Source: JALENY01 sp036310185 (lineage in GTDB: Bacteria > Bacillota > Clostridia > Lachnospirales > Lachnospiraceae). Taken from it: a DNA stretch of 20,560 bases. The stretch lies in the NCBI GenBank assembly GCA_036310185.1, contig JAXJSH010000118.1, positions 1-20,560 on the forward strand, read 5' to 3'. The notes beneath the pieces were generated by a model. It was not told the DNA's origin and did not search any database. It saw only the letters and a list, made by a program, of their open reading frames with translations. Numbering within the stretch: position 1 is the first letter of the stretch; every line of letters begins with the position of its first letter. Position numbers and translations under genes: made by a program. Of the stretch, positions 6,362-13,460 are shown in pieces.

Positions 6362-6719
6362 TTTTAATTCACACCTCCATACAGGAAGTGACAAACAAGT
6401 AGCAGCGATGTGCATAAAAAATAACGATTTCAATCCACACTTTCATACAAGTGACGGAGGGTGCCGGCGGACATTAACCCGCAGGAATATATTTCAATCC
6501 ACACTTCCATACAGGAAGTGACCTGGGGGAGTATATCGGATCTTGGGCATGCAGGTATTTCAATCCACACTTCCATACAGGAAGTGACTCCACCCGCAAT
6601 TAACGCGTACCATATAAACGAAATTTCAATCCACACTTCCATACAGGAAGTGACTTAAATGCCATTGCAGACAGTGATGACATTGATATTTCAATCCACA
6701 CTTCCATACAGGAAGTGAC
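6361..6719 (-). CRISPR. Type I-C CRISPR array 2 with a variant repeat
   Basis: Six repeats (6361-6392, 6427-6455, 6491-6522, 6557-6588, 6623-6654, 6688-6719) are separated by five spacers of 33-35 bases. On the minus strand the repeat has stem arms CACTTCC and GGAAGTG around TGTAT, and ends with the same TGGATTGAAAT handle as array 1. The four repeats nearest the leader are identical. The two leader-distal ones are degenerate: 6427-6455 lacks three bases and 6361-6392 has three substitutions. Orientation is leftward, toward cas3. Spacer targets cannot be identified from the window. Confidence 0.97.
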
Positions 6720-6889
6720 GCAAATATGCTCAAATAGTCTTCCTATTATTTGAATATATTTCACAAAAAAGTAATATAAATATCCCGAACGAAAACTGTG
6801 AGAAGCATTTTTCCCAATATTTTATATACATCAGCTGCCATTTTCAGTGCGAACCTCCTATATATTTTATGTCCATATACGGTTCGCAC
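6720..6889 (-). promoter_or_regulatory. Leader of CRISPR array 2, homologous to leader 1
   Basis: The bases next to the repeat (GCAAATAT on the plus strand) and the following stretch align with leader 1. An inverted repeat lies close to the array (CAAATA at 6731-6736, TATTTG at 6747-6752). A 9-bp inverted repeat with arm GTGCGAACC lies farther out (6847-6855 and 6881-6889). It starts 127 bases after the array, against 129 in leader 1. The loop of the outer element also keeps ATTTTATG. The stretch 6890-7045 up to the rpsI terminator is AT-rich, without a convincing open frame; nothing else is recognised there. Confidence 0.8.
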
Positions 6890-7045
6890 CCAAACTATCT
6901 TTTCATTGTTTATAATGAAATACATTCATTTAACCATCAATCATACCTGATATTTATCTTTCAATTCATAATCAAACACATAACCAACACTTATTTATAA
7001 AGTTTTTGTAATTAAATTCTAGCACAGTTGAACTTGAAAAGAAAC

Positions 7046-7078
7046 AAAAAACCTCCCAGAACAAATGTCCTGAGAGGT
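7046..7078 (-). terminator. Intrinsic terminator after rpsI
   Basis: The arms 7051-7063 and 7066-7078 pair almost perfectly on the minus strand, with two G-T pairs, and are followed by six T (plus-strand A at 7046-7051). It lies about 57 bases after the rpsI stop and closes the rplM-rpsI operon before the CRISPR locus. A smaller hairpin, AACGTC/GACGTT, lies at 7084-7099. Confidence 0.9.
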
Positions 7079-7135
7079 CGTGAAACGTCCTGTGACGTTC
7101 TGAGTCGTATAAAATTGTGTAGTCTCGCGAACTGA

Positions 7136-7528
7136 TTAACGTTTTGAGAACTGCGGAGCTCTACGAGCTGCTTTGAGACCGTATTTCTTACGTTCTTTCA
7201 TTCTCGGGTCACGTGTCAGGTAACCTGCTTTTTTCAGTACCGGTCTGAAATCTTCATCTGCTTTCAGAAGTGCTCTTGCGATACCGTGACGGATTGCACC
7301 AGCCTGTCCTGTGAATCCACCGCCTTTTACGTTTACTGTAACATCGAATTTATCAGCTGTCTCAGTAGCTACCAGCGGCTGACGAACGATTACTTTTAAT
7401 GTATCAAGAGACAGATAATCTTCTACGTCTCTTTTGTTAATTGTGATTTTACCAGTTCCAGGTGTCAGATATACTCTTGCTACAGATTTTTTTCTTCTTC
7501 CTGTTCCATAATATTTTACGCTAGCCAA
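7136..7528 (-). CDS. rpsI: 30S ribosomal protein S9 (uS9)
   Basis: S9 is a small-subunit protein whose basic C-terminal tail reaches the P-site tRNA. The 130-residue length is exact for bacterial S9. The start YYGTGRRKKSVARVYL (residues 5-20), the central GGGFTGQAGAIRHGIARAL and the terminal KKYGLKAARRAPQFSKR are diagnostic, including the final conserved Lys-Arg. It lies 18 bases after rplM, with a GGGAGGT ribosome binding site, in the usual rplM-rpsI pair, and is followed by a strong terminator. Nothing is unusual. Confidence 0.99.
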   Translation of the reverse strand: MASVKYYGTGRRKKSVARVYLTPGTGKITINKRDVEDYLSLDTLKVIVRQPLVATETADKFDVTVNVKGGGFTGQAGAIRHGIARALLKADEDFRPVLKKAGYLTRDPRMKERKKYGLKAARRAPQFSKR

Positions 7529-7546
7529 TTGTCCTTACCTCCCACA

Positions 7547-7975
7547 TTAAAATGTTAATACTTCCGGTTTCTGAGCTGCGTTTGCGTGCTCTGCACCAGC
7601 GTATACATGAAGTTTCTTGATCATTGCTCTTCCTAAAGGTCCTTTCGGAAGCATGCCTTTAACTGCGAGCTCGATTACTTTTTCCGGTTTCTTTGCTAAC
7701 ATTTCAGCTAATGTAGTTTCTTTCATTCCACCTACATAATCTGAGTGATGGTAATAGATTTTCTGGCTTAATTTTTTACCAGTTACCTGTACTTTTGCTG
7801 CGTTTACAACGATTACATAATCACCTGTATCTACATGCGGAGTAAATTCAGGTTTGTTTTTTCCTCTTAATACTTTAGCTACTTCAGATGCAAGACGACC
7901 AAGTGTCTGTCCCTCAGCATCAACAACATACCATTTTCTTTCAATCTTATCCGGATTAGCCATAAAAGTCTTCAT
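7547..7975 (-). CDS. rplM: 50S ribosomal protein L13 (uL13)
   Basis: L13 is an early-assembling large-subunit protein. The 142-residue length is normal. The family motifs KWYVVDAEGQTLGRLAS (residues 14-30), the HVDTGDYVIVVNA segment, YYHHSDYVGG and MLPKGPLGRAMIKKLHVYAG are all present. The ATG is preceded by AGGAGG with 8 bases between. It is the first gene of the rplM-rpsI operon, behind a consensus promoter and a structured leader of about 100 bases. In many Firmicutes truA directly precedes rplM; here about 5.6 kb of other genes lie between. Confidence 0.99.
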   Translation of the reverse strand: MKTFMANPDKIERKWYVVDAEGQTLGRLASEVAKVLRGKNKPEFTPHVDTGDYVIVVNAAKVQVTGKKLSQKIYYHHSDYVGGMKETTLAEMLAKKPEKVIELAVKGMLPKGPLGRAMIKKLHVYAGAEHANAAQKPEVLTF

Positions 7976-8075
7976 GGATTTAACCTCCTAAATCAATGTT
8001 TAACTGCTACTTGTTCTCTATGGTAAAATGTCCATACCGGGGCTTTGGCTAAGACATCTACGCACTATGTCACAT
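7976..8075 (-). promoter_or_regulatory. Structured 5' leader of rplM (possible L13 autoregulatory leader)
   Basis: The transcript from about 8075 to the rplM ATG is roughly 100 bases long. It can form GACAT/ATGTC (plus-strand 8052-8073 region) and TATGG/CCATA hairpins close to the ribosome binding site. L13 leader RNAs that bind L13 are known in low-GC Gram-positives. Whether this is one is inferred from position and structure only. Confidence 0.45.
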
Positions 8076-8081
8076 TGAGAT

Positions 8082-8110
8082 ATTATATTATACCGCTTTC
8101 CGGCTGTCAA
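8082..8110 (-). promoter_or_regulatory. Consensus promoter of rplM-rpsI
   Basis: On the minus strand there is a perfect TTGACA (8105-8110), a 17-base spacer and a perfect TATAAT (8082-8087). A second overlapping TATAAT lies at 8087-8092. This is a strong housekeeping promoter, as expected for ribosomal proteins. Having its own promoter fits the separation from truA. Confidence 0.88.
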
Positions 8111-8313
8111 CTGTTTTTTACAAAAAAATCCTTTCATTTCGCGGTTTTTCACTTCTGATCCCGATTCAAAGAAATTCCGTATACACAACATTTTCAACGC
8201 ATTACTTTGCTTTCTGCAGCAATACGGAGACTGTCCGTCAACAATGATTTTTCATCCCTTTATTACAAAGTAAGAATTTTCCAGACAGTCCACTCACATT
8301 TTTGTTCAGATTT
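8111..8313. other. Intergenic stretch between trpZ and the rplM promoter
   Basis: No open frame with a credible start is seen. A 7-bp inverted repeat (GACTGTC at 8229-8235, GACAGTC at 8284-8290) spans 62 bases. A weak AAAACC/GGATTTT hairpin followed by T-rich sequence on the minus strand lies around 8121-8150. Either could end the transporter operon, but neither is a clear terminator. Confidence 0.35.
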
Positions 8314-9087
8314 TTAATTGCCGCATTCCACACTGATTTCATTGAATATCTTCATAATATAATCTGTCGATAACTGATTTTTTTCTTCCCCTGATTTGTT
8401 CAGTATAACATTTCCTTCGTGCATCATCAGCAGACGATTGCCGTATTCTACGGCATAACGCAGATTGTGGGTTACCATGATAGTGGTTACACCTTTTGCC
8501 CGAACAATCTGATCCGTCAGTTCCATGATGATTTCAGCCGTCTTCGGATCCAGCGCTGCCGTATGCTCATCCAAAATCAAAAAATCAATGGGCGTCATGG
8601 TTGCCATCAAAAGAGCCAGTGCCTGACGCTGACCACCGGAAAGCAGTCCCACCTTTGTATGAAGCTTATCCTCCAGCCCCAGATTCAATGGCTGCAGCAG
8701 TTCTTTATAATAAGAAATGCGATCTTTGTTTACACCCCTTCCAAGATTGTAGAAACGGCCCTTGTTATCTGCAAGCGCCAGATTTTCCAGAATAGTCATG
8801 GACGGACAGGTTCCTTTTGCCGGATCCTGATAAACGCGGCCAACAATTTTATGTCGGTAAAAATCCTTCTGCCTTGTAATGTTTTTTCCGCCTACCAGTA
8901 TCTTCCCCTGATCCACATCAATAGAACCGCAGATGATATTTAATAATGAAGTTTTTCCGGAACCATTGCTGCCTACTACGGATACAAATTCTCCATCTTT
9001 GATGTCTAAGCTGAAATTCTTAAACAGGGCATGTTCACTAACCGTTCCCGGAAGATATGTTTTATATATGTTTTTAATCTCAAGCAT
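8314..9087 (-). CDS. trpZ: ATPase of the predicted tryptophan ABC transporter (TrpZ)
   Basis: This is the cytoplasmic ATP-binding subunit that powers uptake through the adjacent permease. It has 257 residues. Walker A is GSNGSGKTS at 39-47, the signature is LLSGGQRQ near residue 148, and Walker B is FLILDEHTAALDP, with the H-loop in MVTHNLRYA. The DEHTAALDP form is common in ATPases paired with permeases of this branched-chain-like type. The start overlaps the permease stop by 8 bases. It is the last gene of the three-gene operon under a T-box with a tryptophan specifier, and that assigns the substrate; the protein alone only shows an ABC importer ATPase. Confidence 0.92.
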   Translation of the reverse strand: MLEIKNIYKTYLPGTVSEHALFKNFSLDIKDGEFVSVVGSNGSGKTSLLNIICGSIDVDQGKILVGGKNITRQKDFYRHKIVGRVYQDPAKGTCPSMTILENLALADNKGRFYNLGRGVNKDRISYYKELLQPLNLGLEDKLHTKVGLLSGGQRQALALLMATMTPIDFLILDEHTAALDPKTAEIIMELTDQIVRAKGVTTIMVTHNLRYAVEYGNRLLMMHEGNVILNKSGEEKNQLSTDYIMKIFNEISVECGN

Positions 9088-9964
9088 TTGCGGTCACCTT
9101 CTTCTTTCTATCCATACTGATTACCAGAATAATCAAAAACAGTACTGCCGTCACCAGTTTCATATCACTGGACTGAAGTCCCATGCGGATCGCCAGCGCA
9201 ACACAGCCTTTGTATAAAATAGATCCAATTACAACACTGGAGGTGACACGTAAAAATGATGCTTTTTTGAAAAGGCTGGTTCCAATGATGACACTGGCTA
9301 AACCGATGACCACAGTTCCGGTTCCGACAGACACATCGAAAAACCTCTGCTGCTGGGCAAAAATACAGCCGCTCAGAGTTACCAGCGCATTTGCAATGGC
9401 AAGACCCACGATTTTCACCCGGCCTTTATCAATGCCTAATGATGTGATCAATGTGTCATTATCTCCCACTGCCCGAAGCAGCATACCGGATTTTGTCTTC
9501 AGATACCAGTCCAGAAGATATTTCATCAATAAAGCAAGAACAAAAATTACAATAACGGTCCGATAATCAGCCAGACTTTCCGGAATCAGAGTATTCACGA
9601 TTGAATTGTCGAATATGGTTTCCGCTGTGTAAAAAGGCAGATTTGCCTTTCCTGCCACCCGCAGATTTACTGTGTACAGCGCTGTCATCATAATAATACC
9701 GGACAAAAGATCCCGAACTTTCAGTTTTACATGAATCAGACCGGTAAGAATTCCCACTAAAGCGCCGGCTGTAAAACAGATCGGCAATGTCAGAAACGGA
9801 TTCACTCCCCTGCTGATGAGGATTGCCGTTATGGCAGCTCCCAGTGGAAAGCTTCCATCTGCCGTAAGATCCGGAAAATCCAATATTTTATATGTGATAT
9901 ACATGCCAAGCGCCATAATGGCATATATCATACCCTGTTCCAAAACGCTCAATAATAAAGTCAC
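9080..9964 (-). CDS. trpY: Permease of the predicted tryptophan ABC transporter (TrpY)
   Basis: This is a 294-residue integral membrane protein of the branched-chain amino acid permease-like family, with about eight hydrophobic segments. The N-terminal stretch GMIYAIMALGMYITYKILDFPDLTADGSFPLG is typical of permeases that pair with ABC_sub_bind lipoproteins. The segment GVNPFLTLPICFTAGALVGILTGLIHVKLK and the later EAA-like cytoplasmic region GDNDTLITSLGIDKGRVKIVGLAIANAL are also visible. A TCCTTGC-type weak ribosome binding site precedes the ATG on the minus strand as GCAAGGAGA. It lies 115 bases after the lipoprotein gene, with an intercistronic stem-loop between, and is coupled to the ATPase gene by overlap. 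Confidence 0.92.
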   Translation of the reverse strand: MTLLLSVLEQGMIYAIMALGMYITYKILDFPDLTADGSFPLGAAITAILISRGVNPFLTLPICFTAGALVGILTGLIHVKLKVRDLLSGIIMMTALYTVNLRVAGKANLPFYTAETIFDNSIVNTLIPESLADYRTVIVIFVLALLMKYLLDWYLKTKSGMLLRAVGDNDTLITSLGIDKGRVKIVGLAIANALVTLSGCIFAQQQRFFDVSVGTGTVVIGLASVIIGTSLFKKASFLRVTSSVVIGSILYKGCVALAIRMGLQSSDMKLVTAVLFLIILVISMDRKKKVTANA

Positions 9965-10006
9965 GACGATTTCTCCTTGCTGCTTAATTATGATTTACTT
10001 ACAGAT

Positions 10007-10052
10007 CAGATATCCACTCTGCAGCATTCCGCTGCAAATAGTTGCATATCTG
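10007..10052 (-). other. Intercistronic stem-loop between trpX and trpY
   Basis: The outer arms are CAGATAT (10007-10013) and ATATCTG (10046-10052). The inner arms are TGCAGC (10020-10025) and GCTGCA (10031-10036) with a 5-base loop. No T-run follows within the coupled direction, so a role in stabilising the upstream lipoprotein message, or partial termination, is more likely than full termination. Such differential expression is common in binding-protein operons. Confidence 0.5.
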
Positions 10053-10079
10053 TATTTTTCCTTTGTTTTCTTAAAACAT

Positions 10080-11099
10080 TTATTCAACTACGATTTCTTC
10101 AAACACCTCTGCTGCCCGGTCCACAAGCCCCTGCTCCAGTGTCATATTCAGTTTTTCAGCAGCTGCAGTATTGATATACAGACTTGCCTCTGTAATGGTT
10201 TCAAAACTCAGTTCTTCTGCTGTTGCTTCACCGGTCAGAACTTTTGCCGCCATAGCTCCGGTCTGCTTTCCAAGTTCAAAATAGTCAAGTCCCATAGCCG
10301 CCAGACATCCGGCTTTTACCTGTTCAATCTCACTTCCGAATACCGGAATGCCTTCTTTATTTGCAGCCTCGATAACCGTCTGAAGTGCGGATACTACCGT
10401 ATTGTCAGTCAGGTTGTTGATGCAGTCTACTTTTGAAGCCAGATCCGCTGCTGCCAGCGGAACATCTGCGATCGTATTGATACCGCTTTCTACGATTTCG
10501 AATCCATAATCCGCTGCGTATTCTTTATATTCTGCAATGGTACTCTCGGAGTTGGTTTCGCTTGTGGTATACATAATACCGATCTTCTTCGCATCCGGAA
10601 GAATCTGACGGATCATTTCCAGCTGCTCTGTTACGGCCAGTTTATCGGATGTTCCGGTAATATTTCCTGCCGAAGTCCCGTCTTCATTTGCCAGCTGTGA
10701 TGCAACCGGATCAGAAACGGCTGTGTATATAACTGGTATATCCGTATGCATCGCCGCATTGTATGCGGACATTGCTGCCGGTGTAGCGATGCCACAGATC
10801 AGGTCAACTTTTTTTGATACATAATCATCTGCGATAGTACTTGCTGTACCGGTATCTGCCTGTGCGTTGTCATACAGCACTTCCAGGTTTTTTCCTTCTT
10901 CAATGCCTGCCTCTTTCAAGCCTTCCAAAAAGCCTTCACGACAGTTATCCAGAGAACCATGTTCTGCGAACTGGGAAATACCCACCGTATAGGTTTCGCT
11001 CTCTCCATTTGTTTTCGTTTCCGCAGTTTCACTGCCGCACCCAACCATAGATACGCTCATACATAATGCCAAAATTGCTGCCAATACTCTTTTCTTCAT
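10080..11099 (-). CDS. trpX: Tryptophan-binding lipoprotein of the ABC transporter (TrpX)
   Basis: The 339-residue protein starts with a lipoprotein signal peptide: two lysines and an arginine, a hydrophobic core, and a lipobox ending MVGC with the lipidated cysteine at residue 21. A Ser/Glu/Thr-rich linker follows, then an ABC_sub_bind (PF04392-type) domain: YTVGISQFAEHGSLD (about 37-51), DLICGIATPAA, IPVIYTAVSDPVAS and GSEIEQVKAGCLAAMGLDYFELG are typical. The protein would be anchored outside the membrane and deliver substrate to the permease. The T-box with a TGG specifier directly upstream predicts tryptophan, possibly also related indoles. It is the first gene of the operon; the 5' part (11100-11209) between T-box terminator and ATG carries the ribosome binding site AGGA. 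Confidence 0.93.
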   Translation of the reverse strand: MKKRVLAAILALCMSVSMVGCGSETAETKTNGESETYTVGISQFAEHGSLDNCREGFLEGLKEAGIEEGKNLEVLYDNAQADTGTASTIADDYVSKKVDLICGIATPAAMSAYNAAMHTDIPVIYTAVSDPVASQLANEDGTSAGNITGTSDKLAVTEQLEMIRQILPDAKKIGIMYTTSETNSESTIAEYKEYAADYGFEIVESGINTIADVPLAAADLASKVDCINNLTDNTVVSALQTVIEAANKEGIPVFGSEIEQVKAGCLAAMGLDYFELGKQTGAMAAKVLTGEATAEELSFETITEASLYINTAAAEKLNMTLEQGLVDRAAEVFEEIVVE

Positions 11100-11209
11100 A
11101 ATTTTCGTCCTCCCGATGTTTGTAAAATAAAATTTGTACCTGTGCGGCTTTTGCAGCCTTTTTCTTTTTATTCTATTTCACTTCCAGGTTTTTCAATACC
11201 CGAAACGTC

Positions 11210-11493
11210 AAAAAACCGCCTCAAGCAATATAGCTTGAGACGGTAATAAACTGGTTATTATCGCGGTACCACTCAAATTGACGTAACGTCCACTCACTTC
11301 CCATACTATCATACAGGGCGGATTGGTAACGGATCCGCAGTCCCGCCAACGCCTACTTTTATAGAATACATAATTTCAGGCCGGCCTCAGAAGTCCATTC
11401 GGCAATTTCCTCTTTACTGTCTTTCCACCATCGACAGCTCTCTGTAAAAGATTCCGTGCTTACTTCTCTTCCTCACAGGTTTCTCTTTATTGA
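11210..11493 (-). promoter_or_regulatory. T-box riboswitch with tryptophan specifier (TGG)
   Basis: On the minus strand the stem I landmarks AGAGAGCTG and GGTGGAAAG come first. The specifier region GAATGGACTTCTGAGG follows, with TGG at 11395-11397. The T-box core GAGTGGTACCGCG lies near 11261-11273, where TGGT pairs with the uncharged tRNA ACCA end. The terminator is an 11-bp stem (11216-11226 with 11233-11243) followed by six T (11210-11215). Uncharged tRNA-Trp would favour the antiterminator and turn on the transporter genes. The reading of TGG as specifier follows the usual GAA-codon-A context. Confidence 0.93.
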
Positions 11494-11498
11494 CCTAT

Positions 11499-11527
11499 AA
11501 TCTACTCCTGTTTCAGGGGTTTGTCAA
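11499..11527 (-). promoter_or_regulatory. Promoter of the T-box-trpXYZ operon
   Basis: On the minus strand there is TTGACA (11522-11527), a 17-base spacer and TAGATT (11499-11504). Transcription would start near 11492, giving a leader of about 390 bases before the lipoprotein gene, which is normal for a T-box. Confidence 0.75.
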
Positions 11528-11550
11528 GCAATTTTTGCTTTTTCTGCACC

Positions 11551-11598
11551 TTGATCTGTTCACCCTGTTTCCGTTTTAACCGGGCTTTATCAGATCAA
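11551..11598. repeat. 8-bp inverted repeat between aminotransferase and T-box
   Basis: TTGATCTG (11551-11558) and CAGATCAA (11591-11598) are perfect arms around 32 bases that themselves contain CCC/GGG pairing. No T-run follows on the minus strand. A separate weak hairpin at 11603-11626 (AGCAG/CTGCT), with a T-rich tail on the minus strand, is the better candidate for ending the aminotransferase transcript. Confidence 0.4.
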
Positions 11599-11646
11599 AA
11601 TAAGCAGGCTTTCTTGTAAAACTGCTCAGAAATTCATATTCACAGA

Positions 11647-12735
11647 TTATCTGCGGGACAGTGTTTCCAGGGTACTTCTCAGTGCCTGCAGGGTTTCCTT
11701 CACATCTGCTTCATTTGCATTTTCTCCCATGTGGCCAATCCGGATCACCTGTCCGGTCAGTACATCAAAACTGCCGGCAATCATAATGTTGTAATCTTTT
11801 TTCATGGTTTCCAATATTTCTGCGGCAGTAATTCCCTCCGGAATCTTAATCACAGAAACCGTATTGGAATATCCGCTTTCCAGATACAGCTCCAGCCCCA
11901 TTTCCTGTACTGCCTGCCGCGTCATGGCACCAAGTTTTGCATGGCGCTCCCACATAGGGCCTTCCCTTTTTATATTTTCCAGTGCGGCGCGCAGACCATA
12001 TATATCACTGATTGGCATGGTATATGGGAACCACTGATTTTTATAATAGTCCTTAAACACCAGAATATTTGCATAAAAAGACGCGATTGGCACTTTTCGG
12101 TTTTCCATGGCCTTCATTGCTGCCGGACTCACTGTCACAAAAGTAAGTCCCGGAGGTGCGGAAAGCGCTTTCTGGGAACCGCCGCAGACTATGTCAATCT
12201 GCCCTTCATCCACATAGAGCGGCTCGCCAAACATGCCGGATACGGAATCTACAACTGTCATAACACCATATTTGTGCAGTTCCCGGCTCAAAGCCTCCAC
12301 CGGATTCAGAACACCGCTTGGTGTATCACAGTGAACGATGGTTGCATATTTAAAATCGTGATTCTCTTTCAAAAATTCTGCAAAAGCATCCACATCAAAT
12401 TCTCTGGTATATGGTGCCGAATAATAAGTCACCTGACCGCCATACATGGTTACAAAATCTGCAAATCCTTTTCCGTACACGCCATTGTCCAGCACAAGCA
12501 CTTTATCACCCGGCTCAGTCAGTGATGCACACGCTGCTTCCAAACCAAGAATTCCCTCTCCATCCAGAATGAACGCTTCATTCTTTGTATAAAGTAATTC
12601 ACGGATCAATTCACAGGTTTCTTTGTAAAAGTCATAAAATGCCGGATCCAGATCCGGATTCGTGCAGGAAAGGCTGCGTGCCATCCGCACATTTTCCCGC
12701 ACCTGAGTAGGGCCGGGGGTCATAATCTTATACAT
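11647..12735 (-). CDS. Class V PLP-dependent aminotransferase (alanine/serine-glyoxylate type)
   Basis: The 362-residue protein belongs to the class V family (PF00266) of cytosolic PLP enzymes. It begins KIMTPGPTQVRENVR, as alanine-glyoxylate and serine-pyruvate aminotransferases do. The cofactor segment has HCDTPSGVLNP, then VVDSVSGMFG with the PLP-binding Asp, and GSQKALSAPPG with Lys189 forming the Schiff base. I chose the ATG at 12735 because GAGGAG lies 7 bases upstream and family members start here; a longer form from 12774 has no such site. Close relatives include 2-aminoethylphosphonate and ureidoglycine aminotransferases, so the substrate is open; no phosphonate or purine gene lies nearby. 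The ECF S component gene is 145 bases upstream, in the same direction; no clear promoter or terminator is seen between. Confidence 0.9.
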   Translation of the reverse strand: MYKIMTPGPTQVRENVRMARSLSCTNPDLDPAFYDFYKETCELIRELLYTKNEAFILDGEGILGLEAACASLTEPGDKVLVLDNGVYGKGFADFVTMYGGQVTYYSAPYTREFDVDAFAEFLKENHDFKYATIVHCDTPSGVLNPVEALSRELHKYGVMTVVDSVSGMFGEPLYVDEGQIDIVCGGSQKALSAPPGLTFVTVSPAAMKAMENRKVPIASFYANILVFKDYYKNQWFPYTMPISDIYGLRAALENIKREGPMWERHAKLGAMTRQAVQEMGLELYLESGYSNTVSVIKIPEGITAAEILETMKKDYNIMIAGSFDVLTGQVIRIGHMGENANEADVKETLQALRSTLETLSRR

Positions 12736-12880
12736 AACATATCTCCTCTTTAAGTCCAATGCCATTCTATTCATATTTCTGTTTCACCGTAACAGCATAA
12801 CTATTATTTTCCAGAATACCGATATGGTGTCCTTATATGGATTTCCAACTACATATATTACCTGCCGGGAAAATTCATTT

Positions 12881-13408
12881 TTATGAAAATCTCACTGTAC
12901 GTACCGCTCTGCGAAGCACCTCAGCAACCGGAAGTACAATTATCATTGCCACGGTTACCTGAACCAGATTACCCGGAATGGATGTCACTGGGGCAATCCA
13001 GTTTCCGTAAATGATTCCTTCTGCAATATAGTAACCAACGATTTTAATTACGCAGGCAGCAACCATTGCCAGCAGATTCCAGGTAAAACCGGTATGTTTT
13101 TCTGTGATTTTTCCAACCACATAACCCATCAGACCAACGACCACAAGCGTAAACGGTGCCCAGAGTACCCAGCCGCCCATCAGATCAAAAAGCGCCATTC
13201 CAATGCCGCCAGCCAGCGCACCCGTTCGTTTTCCAAAAAGAATGGCCGCCAAAAACAGTGGCACATTTCCCAGATGCACCAGACCGCCGTTTGCAGCGAT
13301 CGGCAATCTCAGATTGATAAATGTCATTACAAATGTAAGTGCAATGCACACACCGGTAATTGCTATTTCCATTACACTGAATTTTTTTTCATCCTGTTTT
13401 GTCTTCAT
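12881..13408 (-). CDS. ECF transporter S component, vitamin-type substrate unknown
   Basis: A 175-residue membrane protein with five to six hydrophobic segments. After the charged start MKTKQDEKKF it shows a first helix ITGVCIALTFVMTFI, then the conserved HLGNVPLFLAAILFGKRTGALAGGIGMALFDLMGG (near residues 41-75), typical of the PF07155-like S components. S components bind a vitamin and use a shared EcfA1-EcfA2-EcfT module, which is encoded close by at 14326-16837. AGAGGAG lies 9 bases before the ATG. It follows the truA terminator, so it has its own promoter. Family members have been linked to thiamine-precursor and pyridoxine uptake; the neighbouring PLP enzyme makes vitamin B6 attractive but unproven. 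Confidence 0.88.
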   Translation of the reverse strand: MKTKQDEKKFSVMEIAITGVCIALTFVMTFINLRLPIAANGGLVHLGNVPLFLAAILFGKRTGALAGGIGMALFDLMGGWVLWAPFTLVVVGLMGYVVGKITEKHTGFTWNLLAMVAACVIKIVGYYIAEGIIYGNWIAPVTSIPGNLVQVTVAMIIVLPVAEVLRRAVRTVRFS

Positions 13409-13460
13409 AATACAAATCTCCTCTTATTTGTCCTCTTTCTGTCTTTCTTTGCTTAATTTT

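Noticed and set aside
6430..6658. Open frames on both strands across array 2, with a repeated peptide such as MEVWIEI
   Set aside because: They are translations of the CRISPR repeats and spacers; the repeat period and lack of ribosome binding sites show they are not genes.
6890..7045. Possible small gene between the leader of array 2 and the rpsI terminator
   Set aside because: The stretch is AT-rich, without a credible start, ribosome binding site or open frame of useful length.
8229..8290. Inverted repeat GACTGTC/GACAGTC as the trp operon terminator
   Set aside because: The 48-base loop and absence of a T-run on the minus strand make it weak; recorded only as a possible element.
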